Positions 1 to 6,775 of a stretch of DNA of 10,370 nucleotides are shown piece by piece. Within the stretch, counting starts at the first letter, position 1, and each line of letters starts with the position of its first letter. The notes under the pieces were generated by a model. It saw nothing but the letters and a program-made list of their open reading frames with translations, did not search any database and was not told where the DNA came from. The stretch is taken from contig DASVDK010000248.1 in NCBI GenBank assembly GCA_036381125.1, forward strand, positions 1 through 10,370, given 5' to 3'. This DNA is from DASVDK01 sp036381125 [NCBI: Thermodesulfobacteriota bacterium] (lineage in GTDB: Bacteria; DASVDK01). The position numbers were made by a program, and so were the translations under genes.

Positions 1-44
1 GGCGGCGGCGTAGCCGCGCCCCCTGACCCCGGTCCTCCTGCTCG

Positions 45-1496
45 ATGCTGTTCACGGAATCCGCCCAGCGCCGGGCGCTCGCCCGGCTCCTCAGGGGGAT
101 CGCCCCGACGCCCTGGGGCCGATCCCTTCGCCTCGACCCCAGGATGCCGCTCTCGGACCTGGTCGACGTTCCGCCCACCGGGCCCGGGGACGTCGAGCCG
201 TTCGTCGCCCGCATCGTCGACGGCGAACGGGACGCCATGTGGACCGAGGGGGCGGTTGGGCTCGTCCGGACCACCGGGACGACGGGGGGCGCGAGGCTCC
301 TGCCGCTGACCGCCGCGCACCGGCGCGACCTCCTGGCCTTCGCCCGACGGCTCGTCCTGAGCCAGGTTCGCCGCGGCGCGGCGCCGCTGCCCCGGCTTTC
401 GCGGTGGCTCCTGGTCACCGCCTCCACGGAGATCGCCAGAGTCGGCGGGCTGCCGGCCGGCTACGCCGCCGCCCTGGTCCAGGACGCCGTCCGCATGGTG
501 CGCCCCGCCTCGGCCGTGCCCGACCCGGACATCGCGGCGGTCGACTCCCGGGAGGCGCGCCTCGACCGCCTCGTGGCCGTGTCTCGCGGGGCCCGCGTCG
601 GCGTCCTCTTCGGCGCCCCGGCCGACCTGGTCGCCCTGCTCGGTCGGCTGTCCGAGCTGGTCGGGCGGCCGGTCGCCGACGTCTGGCCGACGCTCGAGGA
701 GATCGCCTGGATCGGCGCCCATCTGGGACCGCACCGCGCGGCGCTCGAGCGCCTCGTCGGCCGTCCCGTCGCCTTCCGCGAGGTGTACGGAGGAGCCGAG
801 GGGGGCTTCGGGGCCGATCTGAAGGGTGACGGTCGGCTCCGGCTCGTCGCCGGCCGGATCGTGTTCGTGTTCGAGCCGGTCGGCGGAGGGCGCCGGCGCC
901 TGCTCCACGAGCTCGCCGAGGCGGCGCCGGGCAGCCGCTTCGAGGTGCTCGTGACCACGTCCGCGGGACTCGTCCAGTACCGTCTCGGGGACGTCATCGA
1001 GGTCCGGCCGGGCCAGCCCCCGGCGGTCGCGATCGTCGGTCGCACCGGGGAGGTCCTCTCGGCGGCAGGGGAAGGCCTCGTCCCGGCGGAGGCGCAGGGG
1101 GCGCTGGGCGAGCTGGCTGCGACGCTCGGGCTCGACGTGGTCGACTGGCTGGCCTCGCCGGCCCCGGTGCCCGACGCGGAGGGTCGGCCGCGGCTGCGCT
1201 TCGTCGTCGAGGGGCGCTCGCCGCTGCCGGAGGCCGACCTCGCCGAGCGGCTCGACGCCGCCCTTGCGCGGCGATCGGGCGGCTACGCGCACGCACGCGG
1301 GGCGGGACGGCTCGGCGCGGTCGAGGTCCGCCTGCTCCCCGCGGGTGCGCTCGAGCCCTACCGGTCGGCGGTCTGGCCCTCCGGCGGTCCCGTGAAGGCA
1401 CGGCCGTTCGCCGCGTCGTGGGGGGCGCTCCTCGAGCGGCCCGGCGCGGGCGCCGTGCTCGCGCAACTGGACGAGGCGACGCCCGGCCGCTGGTAA
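45..1496 (+). CDS. GH3-superfamily (auxin-responsive GH3-like) acyl-adenylating enzyme
   Basis: This 483-residue protein resembles the GH3 branch of adenylate-forming enzymes, which activate a carboxylic acid with ATP and, in plants, conjugate it to an amino acid. Three hallmark regions are visible: a Ser/Thr/Gly-rich ATP loop (RTTGTTGGARLLPLT, residues 75-89), a YGGAEGGFG motif (248-256) in the place of the GH3 acyl-adenylate motif, and YRLGDVIEV (312-320) followed by GRTGEVLSAAGEGL (332-345). A conserved-type lysine sits near the C-terminus in GGPVKARPF. Plant GH3 proteins are about 550-600 residues, so this is a short bacterial version. No signal peptide or membrane segment is seen, so it should be cytosolic. 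The start is bounded by an in-frame TGA at 24-26, making ATG 45 the first possible start; no good ribosome-binding site precedes it. The next gene begins one base after the stop, which suggests co-transcription. The superfamily call is good; the substrate is unknown. Confidence 0.8.
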   Translation: MLFTESAQRRALARLLRGIAPTPWGRSLRLDPRMPLSDLVDVPPTGPGDVEPFVARIVDGERDAMWTEGAVGLVRTTGTTGGARLLPLTAAHRRDLLAFARRLVLSQVRRGAAPLPRLSRWLLVTASTEIARVGGLPAGYAAALVQDAVRMVRPASAVPDPDIAAVDSREARLDRLVAVSRGARVGVLFGAPADLVALLGRLSELVGRPVADVWPTLEEIAWIGAHLGPHRAALERLVGRPVAFREVYGGAEGGFGADLKGDGRLRLVAGRIVFVFEPVGGGRRRLLHELAEAAPGSRFEVLVTTSAGLVQYRLGDVIEVRPGQPPAVAIVGRTGEVLSAAGEGLVPAEAQGALGELAATLGLDVVDWLASPAPVPDAEGRPRLRFVVEGRSPLPEADLAERLDAALARRSGGYAHARGAGRLGAVEVRLLPAGALEPYRSAVWPSGGPVKARPFAASWGALLERPGAGAVLAQLDEATPGRW

Positions 1497-1497
1497 G

Positions 1498-1860
1498 ATG
1501 GTCCCACTGGAGGTCATGGTGCAGACGGAGACGACGACGGCCGCCCGTGCGGCGGCCGGCTATCGGGCAGGGACCGGCTTCAGGCGCTGCTGGAACTGCG
1601 AGCACTTCAGCATCCCGGCAGGCGACCCCGGCGAGGTCGGCGCCGACGACCGCCCGCAGGTCACCTGCACCCTCCTCGGCGGCACGGTGGAGCCGACGGC
1701 CGTCTGCGACCGGTGGGTCCACATGGCCGACAGGGCGCGCAAGCGGACCGGCTTTCGGTCCGCGCAGCGTCAGCATGGCCGGTTCCTCTGGGACGAGCCT
1801 GGCGGAGGCGACGGGGGCGGCGGGTCGACCGGCGGCGCCGGCGGCCCGGTCGGCCTCTAG
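1498..1860 (+). CDS. Small four-cysteine protein with HiPIP-like metal/Fe-S motif
   Basis: This 120-residue protein has exactly four cysteines, C31, C34, C57 and C70, arranged as CWNCEHF, then CTLLGGTVEP, then VCDRW. The order (CxxC plus aromatic, C-x-L-x-G-x-V, C-x-x-W) recalls the cluster-binding cysteines of high-potential iron-sulfur proteins. The gap between the second and third cysteine (22 residues) is longer than in typical HiPIPs, and there is no signal peptide, whereas HiPIPs are normally exported. A zinc site is an equal alternative. The C-terminus (101-120) is a glycine-rich low-complexity tail. The start could be ATG 1498, one base after the upstream stop, or ATG 1516; a GGAGG at 1509-1513 is too close to 1516 to be decisive. 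The sensor kinase starts about 16 bases downstream, so it may belong to the same transcript and could serve as a redox partner, but that is inference. Confidence 0.7.
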   Translation: MVPLEVMVQTETTTAARAAAGYRAGTGFRRCWNCEHFSIPAGDPGEVGADDRPQVTCTLLGGTVEPTAVCDRWVHMADRARKRTGFRSAQRQHGRFLWDEPGGGDGGGGSTGGAGGPVGL

Positions 1861-1876
1861 CCGGACGGCTCGACAC

Positions 1877-3601
1877 GTGCTCGATCGCGCGGGCAATGCG
1901 CGGCGCCCCGACCGCCGGCGGTCGGCCGGCCGCCGCGCCGGGCCGGACGTGGCCGCCCTGGCCGAGGTCGGGCGGCTCCTCACGTCCACCCTCGAGCCGC
2001 GGGAGGTGCTGAACCTCCTCGTCAAGGCCGCGGTGGACCTGACCGGTGCGTCGTCGGGATCGCTGCTGCTGCGCGACGCCGACAGCCGGCTCCTCAACCT
2101 CGAGGCTTCGCGCGGCTACCCCTCGTCCGGGCGCGTGAAGCTCCTGTCGCTCAGGCTCGGCGAGGGGATCACCGGCTGGGTCGGCCAGCACGGCCGCTCG
2201 CTCCTCGTGCCCGACGTCCGGCGCGACCCCCGCTACGTGGAGGTGGACCGCTCGATCCGCAGCGAGCTGGCGGTGCCGCTCACGCTCAAGCGGGAGGTCA
2301 TCGGCGTCATCAACGTGAACGCCACGCGGGTCGGCGCCTTCGACGAGGGCGACGTCCGGATCCTCGAGGGGCTCGCCGCGCAGTCGGCGGCCGTGGTGCA
2401 GGGCGCGCGACTCCTCGACGCCGCGCGGCGCCGCAGCCGCGCGCTGCAGACCCTCTTCAACGTCGGCCAGCTCGTCGCCGGCTCGCTCGAGCTGGACGTC
2501 GTCCTCAGGCAGGTGGCGGCCTCGACGGCCCGGCTCCTCAAGACCCAGGTCACCTCCATCATGCTCCTGTCCGAGGACGGGGAGGAGCTGATCCTGCGCG
2601 CCGTGCACGGCGGCGGCCGCGCCTACGCGGCGCGCGGCGCGATCCGCGTGGACCAGTCCTACGTCGGACGAGCCGTACGCCAGAGGCGCGCCGTCACCGC
2701 CATGGACGTGCGGGAGGTCCACGGCTACTCCAGCGCGGAGCTGGCCCGCCGGCAGGGCCTCGTGGCGCTGCTCACCGTGCCGCTCGTCTCCCGCGACCGG
2801 GTGCTCGGCGTCATCAACGCCTACAAGCGGACGCGTCACCGGTGGACGAGCGAGGAGGTCGCGCTGCTCCGCTCCCTGGCCGACCTCTCGGCCGTGGCGA
2901 TCGAGAACGCCACCCTCCACGAGGGGCAGCTCAGGCTCGAGCAGGCACTGCGGACCATGGAGCGCACCGCGACGCTCCAGGAGCTGGCCATCGAGATGGC
3001 GCACGAGCTGCGCAACCCGCTCACGATCATCCGCATGCTCCTCCACTCGCTCGGCACCGACCACCGGGAGGACGTCGAGGTGATCCGCACGGAGGTGGCG
3101 CGGCTCGAGCGCCTCGCCACGCGCTTCCTCGATCAGGCGAAGCCGAAGGAGCCGGTCATGGCGCCGCTCGACCTCAACGAGCTGCTCGGCCGGCTCCTCG
3201 TGCTGGTCAGGCCGAAGGTCGCGGCGGGCCGCCTGCGGGTGCGGCGCGACCTGGCGCCGTCGCTGCCGCCCATCGTCGGCGACCGCGACCAGCTCGAGCA
3301 GCTCTTCCTGAACCTCGTTCTGAACGCCTTCGACGTGCTCCCGCCGGGCGGGCGGCTCACCGTGGCGACCCGGCGGACCGCGCGGGGGGTCGAGGCGACC
3401 GTGGCCGACGACGGGCCGGGCATCCCGGAGGCGATCCGGCAGCGGCTCTTCGAGCCGTTCGTCACGACCAAGCCGACCGGCATGGGCCTCGGCCTCGCCA
3501 TCGTCCGCCGCATCGCCGACGGCCACAAGGCCACCGTCCGCGTCGAGAGCGAGGCCGGCAAGGGGACGGCCTTCACGCTCGAGCTGCCCGCGAGCGGGTG
3601 A
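1877..3601 (+). CDS. Soluble sensor histidine kinase with two GAF domains (NtrB-like)
   Basis: This is the sensor of a two-component system. From the GTG at 1877 it has 574 residues: GAF domain 1 (about 25-182), GAF domain 2 (about 190-347), a short coiled linker, the dimerisation/phosphoacceptor helix with EMAHELRNPL (H376), and a C-terminal HATPase with N-box NLVLNA (N483), G1 DDGPGIP (511-517), F-box LFEPF and G2 GMGLGLAI (535-542). All catalytic boxes look intact. No membrane segment is seen, so it probably senses a cytoplasmic small molecule or redox signal through the GAF domains. The reading frame is open far upstream through the preceding gene, but that part is low-complexity Ala/Arg/Gly and is not counted. 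GTG 1877, 16 bases after the preceding stop, is the best start; ATG 1775 and GTG 1949 are alternatives, and none has a clear ribosome-binding site. Its last 18 codons are repeated twice just downstream. The likely partner is the NtrC-type regulator at 4283. Confidence 0.9.
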   Translation: MLDRAGNARRPDRRRSAGRRAGPDVAALAEVGRLLTSTLEPREVLNLLVKAAVDLTGASSGSLLLRDADSRLLNLEASRGYPSSGRVKLLSLRLGEGITGWVGQHGRSLLVPDVRRDPRYVEVDRSIRSELAVPLTLKREVIGVINVNATRVGAFDEGDVRILEGLAAQSAAVVQGARLLDAARRRSRALQTLFNVGQLVAGSLELDVVLRQVAASTARLLKTQVTSIMLLSEDGEELILRAVHGGGRAYAARGAIRVDQSYVGRAVRQRRAVTAMDVREVHGYSSAELARRQGLVALLTVPLVSRDRVLGVINAYKRTRHRWTSEEVALLRSLADLSAVAIENATLHEGQLRLEQALRTMERTATLQELAIEMAHELRNPLTIIRMLLHSLGTDHREDVEVIRTEVARLERLATRFLDQAKPKEPVMAPLDLNELLGRLLVLVRPKVAAGRLRVRRDLAPSLPPIVGDRDQLEQLFLNLVLNAFDVLPPGGRLTVATRRTARGVEATVADDGPGIPEAIRQRLFEPFVTTKPTGMGLGLAIVRRIADGHKATVRVESEAGKGTAFTLELPASG

Positions 3602-3622
3602 GCGGATGAACGCGCGCGTGGC
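3547..3622 (+). repeat. Kinase-tail repeat, copy 1 (76 bp, overlaps the kinase 3' end)
   Basis: These 76 bases contain the last codons of the kinase (SEAGKGTAFTLELPASG, stop at 3599-3601) plus 21 bases beyond. They match copy 2 (3734-3809) at 75 of 76 positions, 187 bases away. The single difference (C at 3556, G at 3743) is silent in the kinase frame (GCC/GCG, Ala). The segment 3553-3588 also matches copy 3 at 35 of 36 positions. Confidence 0.95.
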
Positions 3623-3639
3623 AACGAAAGCGAGGCGCG

Positions 3640-3656
3640 GCTCGGCCGCGCCGAGC
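3640..3656. terminator. Short GC hairpin downstream of the kinase gene (possible terminator or mRNA structure)
   Basis: A perfect 7-bp inverted repeat, GCTCGGC / GCCGAGC, with a 3-base loop (CGC) lies 38 bases after the kinase stop. It is followed by a G-rich run rather than a T-tract, so it does not meet the usual intrinsic terminator definition. It may instead be a transcript-stabilising or attenuating structure between the kinase and the downstream genes. Confidence 0.35.
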
Positions 3657-3668
3657 GGGGAGGGGGGT

Positions 3669-3723
3669 GCGGGGGGCCCGGCTCGGGCGACCGCCCGGCT
3701 GTGCGGCCCGTGAGGCCCCCCGC
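3669..3723. repeat. Perfect 10-bp inverted repeat with nested hairpin
   Basis: The arms GCGGGGGGCC (3669-3678) and GGCCCCCCGC (3714-3723) are exact reverse complements separated by 35 bases. A second hairpin (CGGGC / GCCCG, 3684-3688 with 3693-3697) is nested in the loop. The structure lies in the unique spacer between kinase-tail copies 1 and 2 and ends 10 bases before copy 2. It may be a transcription or mRNA-processing structure, or the remains of a small repetitive extragenic element. No second copy is seen elsewhere in the window. Confidence 0.6.
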
Positions 3724-3733
3724 GGATGACGGC

Positions 3734-3809
3734 GAGCGAGGCGGGCAAGGGGACGGCCTTCACGCTCGAGCTGCCCGCGAGCGGGTGAGCGGATGAACGC
3801 GCGCGTGGC
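3734..3809 (+). repeat. Kinase-tail repeat, copy 2
   Basis: A second copy of the kinase 3' end, 75/76 identical to 3547-3622, again ends with the LELPASG codons and TGA (3786-3788) and then the same 21 bases. It lies in a different frame from the kinase (offset 187). It could be read as a 20-residue mini-ORF from ATG 3726. Its last three bases overlap the start of copy 3. Confidence 0.95.
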
Positions 3810-3842
3810 GGGCAAGGGGACGGCCTTCACGCTCGAGCTGCC
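3807..3842 (+). repeat. Kinase-tail repeat, copy 3 (shortened, different end)
   Basis: These 36 bases are identical to 3740-3775 in copy 2 (offset 67) and match copy 1 at 35/36. After the shared LELP codons the sequence departs, encoding VNG and TGA (3853-3855) instead of ASG and TGA; relative to the other copies it looks like a small deletion plus substitutions. This TGA overlaps the ATG of the next gene as ATGA, the arrangement expected if this copy was once the end of the kinase gene. Confidence 0.95.
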
Positions 3843-3851
3843 GGTGAATGG

Positions 3852-4282
3852 ATGAGGCGGATGAGGGAAACGAGCTGGATCGACCGGCGGCCCGGGACCG
3901 TGGAGTTGCGCGCGCGGATCGAGCGCGACGGGCTCGTCGAGACGGTGCGGATCGTCGCGGACGAATCGCTCGCGCCGCGCGGCGTCTACGTCGCGGTGCG
4001 CGGCGCGGCCGGATGGCGCACACTCGAGGCGCTCCCGAAGCGGGAGGGCGGCTGGCTCGCGGTGGTCGTCTCGGCGCCGGACGGTGCGCGTCGGCGCGAC
4101 GACCTCGACCTGCCGCGCGAGGTCGTGGTGGACTACCCCGCGGCGGCGGTCGAGGCGTTCGCGCGCGAGCGGCTCGCGCTCGCGCCGGCCCGAGCCGCCG
4201 ACGTGGCCGTCCTGCGCGTGACGCCGCCGGCGCTCGACGTTCGCGCCGCGACGCGCCGGTACGATTCGCAAGAACCGCGCTC

Positions 4283-4286
<4 letters not shown>
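3852..4286 (+). CDS. Unrecognised 144-residue protein between kinase and response regulator
   Basis: I do not recognise this protein. It has 144 residues with no cysteine, no signal peptide and no membrane segment. Residues about 15-95 alternate hydrophobic and charged positions (VELRARIERDGLVETVRIV, GVYVAVRGAAGW, GGWLAVVVSAP), consistent with a small beta-rich domain; the rest is Arg/Ala-rich. ATG 3852 overlaps the TGA of the third kinase-tail copy (3853-3855), and its own TGA (4284-4286) overlaps the regulator's ATG, so translation is likely coupled at both ends. ATG 3861 is an alternative start. Its position inside a two-component operon suggests an accessory role in signalling, for example modulating kinase or regulator, but nothing in the sequence shows this. 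The strict ATGA link to a certain gene supports it being a real CDS despite the GC-rich background, in which spurious long frames are common. Confidence 0.7.
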
Positions 4287-5755
<1,469 letters not shown>

Positions 5756-5838
5756 GGGGAACGCCGCAGCGCCCGCCGACCGCCACGCGCCCTTCGGCCT
5801 CCTTCGTCGTCCGTCGCACCCCCTTCGCATAAAACCGT

Positions 5839-5868
5839 TTGACACACCGCGCCACGCGTCGATATCGT
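5839..5868 (+). promoter_or_regulatory. Sigma-70-like promoter upstream of the IclR gene and importer
   Basis: A perfect -35 hexamer TTGACA (5839-5844) is followed after 18 bases by TATCGT (5863-5868), a 4/6 match to TATAAT. This is an AT-richer patch in a 121-base intergenic stretch (5756-5876) that otherwise shows no gene. Transcription would start near 5875, directly before or at the first possible start codons of the IclR gene. It is the only good promoter seen for the importer genes. Confidence 0.55.
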
Positions 5869-5876
5869 TTCAGTAT

Positions 5877-6731
5877 GTGGTCATGGTGTTCACAATGCTG
5901 AACACCACGCGGAGGCGAGGAAGGCTGGCGCCCGCATCGGACAAACGGCGGTTGGGAGTGCGGCCGGGCATCCGCAGGCAGACAGCGGGGCGGGGGTACG
6001 GCCGGCTGATCGACCTCCTCGAGATCCTGACGCTCGAGGAGGCCGGCCTCACCGGCTCCGACATCAGCCGCCGCCTCGGGCTGCCGAGGAGCACGGTCTC
6101 GGTGCTCCTCCGCTACCTGGTCGACCGCGGGGTCACCACGCTCGATCCGCGGACGCGCCGCTACTGCGCCGGGCCGGTGCTGGTGCAGCTCGCCTACCGT
6201 GTCGTCGGCGGCCTGCAGCTCGTTCGCGTCGCGCGGCCCCACCTGGAGGCGCTCTCGGCGCTGACCGGCGAGGACAGCTACCTCGGCATCCGGACCGGGA
6301 CGCAGTTCATCTACGTCGACCGCGTCGAGGGGAGCCAGTCGATCGGGCTCAATCTCCGCCTCGGCTCACCCCGTTACCTCCACTCCACCGCCGTCGGGAA
6401 GCTGCTCCTGGCCTTCGGGACGCCGGAGCTGCTCGACGCGGTGATCGCCGAGCGGGGACTGCCGGCCATGACGCCGGCGACGATCACCGACCCCGCGCGC
6501 CTGGTCCGGGAGCTCGAGCGGATCCGGCAGCAGGGGTACTCGATCAGCGAGGAGGAGAACGTCGAGGGCGTCTACGGCCTCGCCGCGCCGATCCGCAACC
6601 ACGCGGGCGAGGTGATCGGCGCCGTGCACATCTCCGCGCTCAGGGCGCGTGCGCGCGAGCGCCGCGACGTGCTCGTCGGCCGGATGTGCGACGCCGCGCG
6701 CCGCATCAGCGAGGCGCTCGGCGGGCGATGA
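5877..6731 (+). CDS. IclR-family transcriptional regulator
   Basis: The protein has the IclR layout. An N-terminal winged helix-turn-helix (about 41-90, with LTGSDISRRLGLPRSTVSVLLRYL in two recognisable helices) is followed by an effector-binding domain (about 115-280) containing LHSTAVGKLLLAF and YSISEEENVEGVYGLAAPI, both typical of the family. Members are usually homodimeric repressors or activators of catabolic or uptake genes that respond to small acids. From GTG 5877 the protein has 284 residues with about 40 basic residues before the helix-turn-helix, longer than usual. The true start may be downstream: a strong purine run (GGAGG at 5911, GAGGAAGG at 5917-5924) precedes in-frame TTG 5952 and GTG 5958, though the spacing is long. 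The other upstream candidates are ATG 5883 and ATG 5895, which would be near-leaderless. Its stop overlaps an ATG (6728) of the binding-protein frame, so it is probably co-transcribed with the importer it likely controls. Confidence 0.92.
   Translation: MVMVFTMLNTTRRRGRLAPASDKRRLGVRPGIRRQTAGRGYGRLIDLLEILTLEEAGLTGSDISRRLGLPRSTVSVLLRYLVDRGVTTLDPRTRRYCAGPVLVQLAYRVVGGLQLVRVARPHLEALSALTGEDSYLGIRTGTQFIYVDRVEGSQSIGLNLRLGSPRYLHSTAVGKLLLAFGTPELLDAVIAERGLPAMTPATITDPARLVRELERIRQQGYSISEEENVEGVYGLAAPIRNHAGEVIGAVHISALRARARERRDVLVGRMCDAARRISEALGGR
5884..5907. promoter_or_regulatory. 24-bp palindrome, candidate IclR operator
   Basis: The perfect 9-bp arms TGGTGTTCA (5884-5892) and TGAACACCA (5899-5907) are separated by 6 bases. 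The palindrome begins about 16 bases after the proposed -10 element, so it would cover roughly +9 to +32, a classic repressor position. Palindromes with GTTC/GAAC-type arms are plausible sites for dimeric winged-helix regulators, and the adjacent IclR gene makes autoregulation the simplest reading. It lies within the annotated 5' end of that gene, which argues for a downstream start or a dual-use sequence. Confidence 0.6.
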
Positions 6732-6762
6732 CGCCGCGAGGCGACTCGCGGCGCACGAGCAT

Positions 6763-6771
6763 GGGGGGGAG
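6763..6771 (+). promoter_or_regulatory. Ribosome-binding site that decides the binding-protein start
   Basis: A purine run GGGGGGGAG lies 4 bases before ATG 6776. Neither ATG 6761 nor ATG 6728 has a comparable site, which is why 6776 is preferred as the start of the binding protein. Confidence 0.6.
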
Positions 6772-6775
6772 AGAC

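Noticed and set aside
1-44. Possible tail of an upstream gene ending at TAG 11-13 or TGA 24-26
   Set aside because: Only a few codons are visible in each frame and nothing can be recognised. The frames cannot be told apart.
1418-1876. Upstream extension of the kinase reading frame, overlapping the GH3 and four-cysteine genes
   Set aside because: The translation here is Arg/Ala/Pro-rich low complexity, overlaps two better-supported genes and adds no domain. The frame is open only because of the high GC content.
1661-3763. Long antisense frame opposite the kinase gene (700 codons)
   Set aside because: Its composition is His/Glu/Arg/Asp-rich shadow sequence with no recognisable domain, opposite an unmistakable kinase on the + strand.
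3547-3855. CRISPR array
   Set aside because: There are only three copies, with unequal spacing (187 and 67 bases), no uniform spacers, overlap with a coding sequence and no cas genes nearby.
5756-5876. Sigma-54 (-24/-12) promoter as a target of the NtrC-type regulator
   Set aside because: No TGGC-N8-TGC-like element with correct spacing was found here, before the binding-protein gene or before the kinase. The only promoter signal is sigma-70-like.
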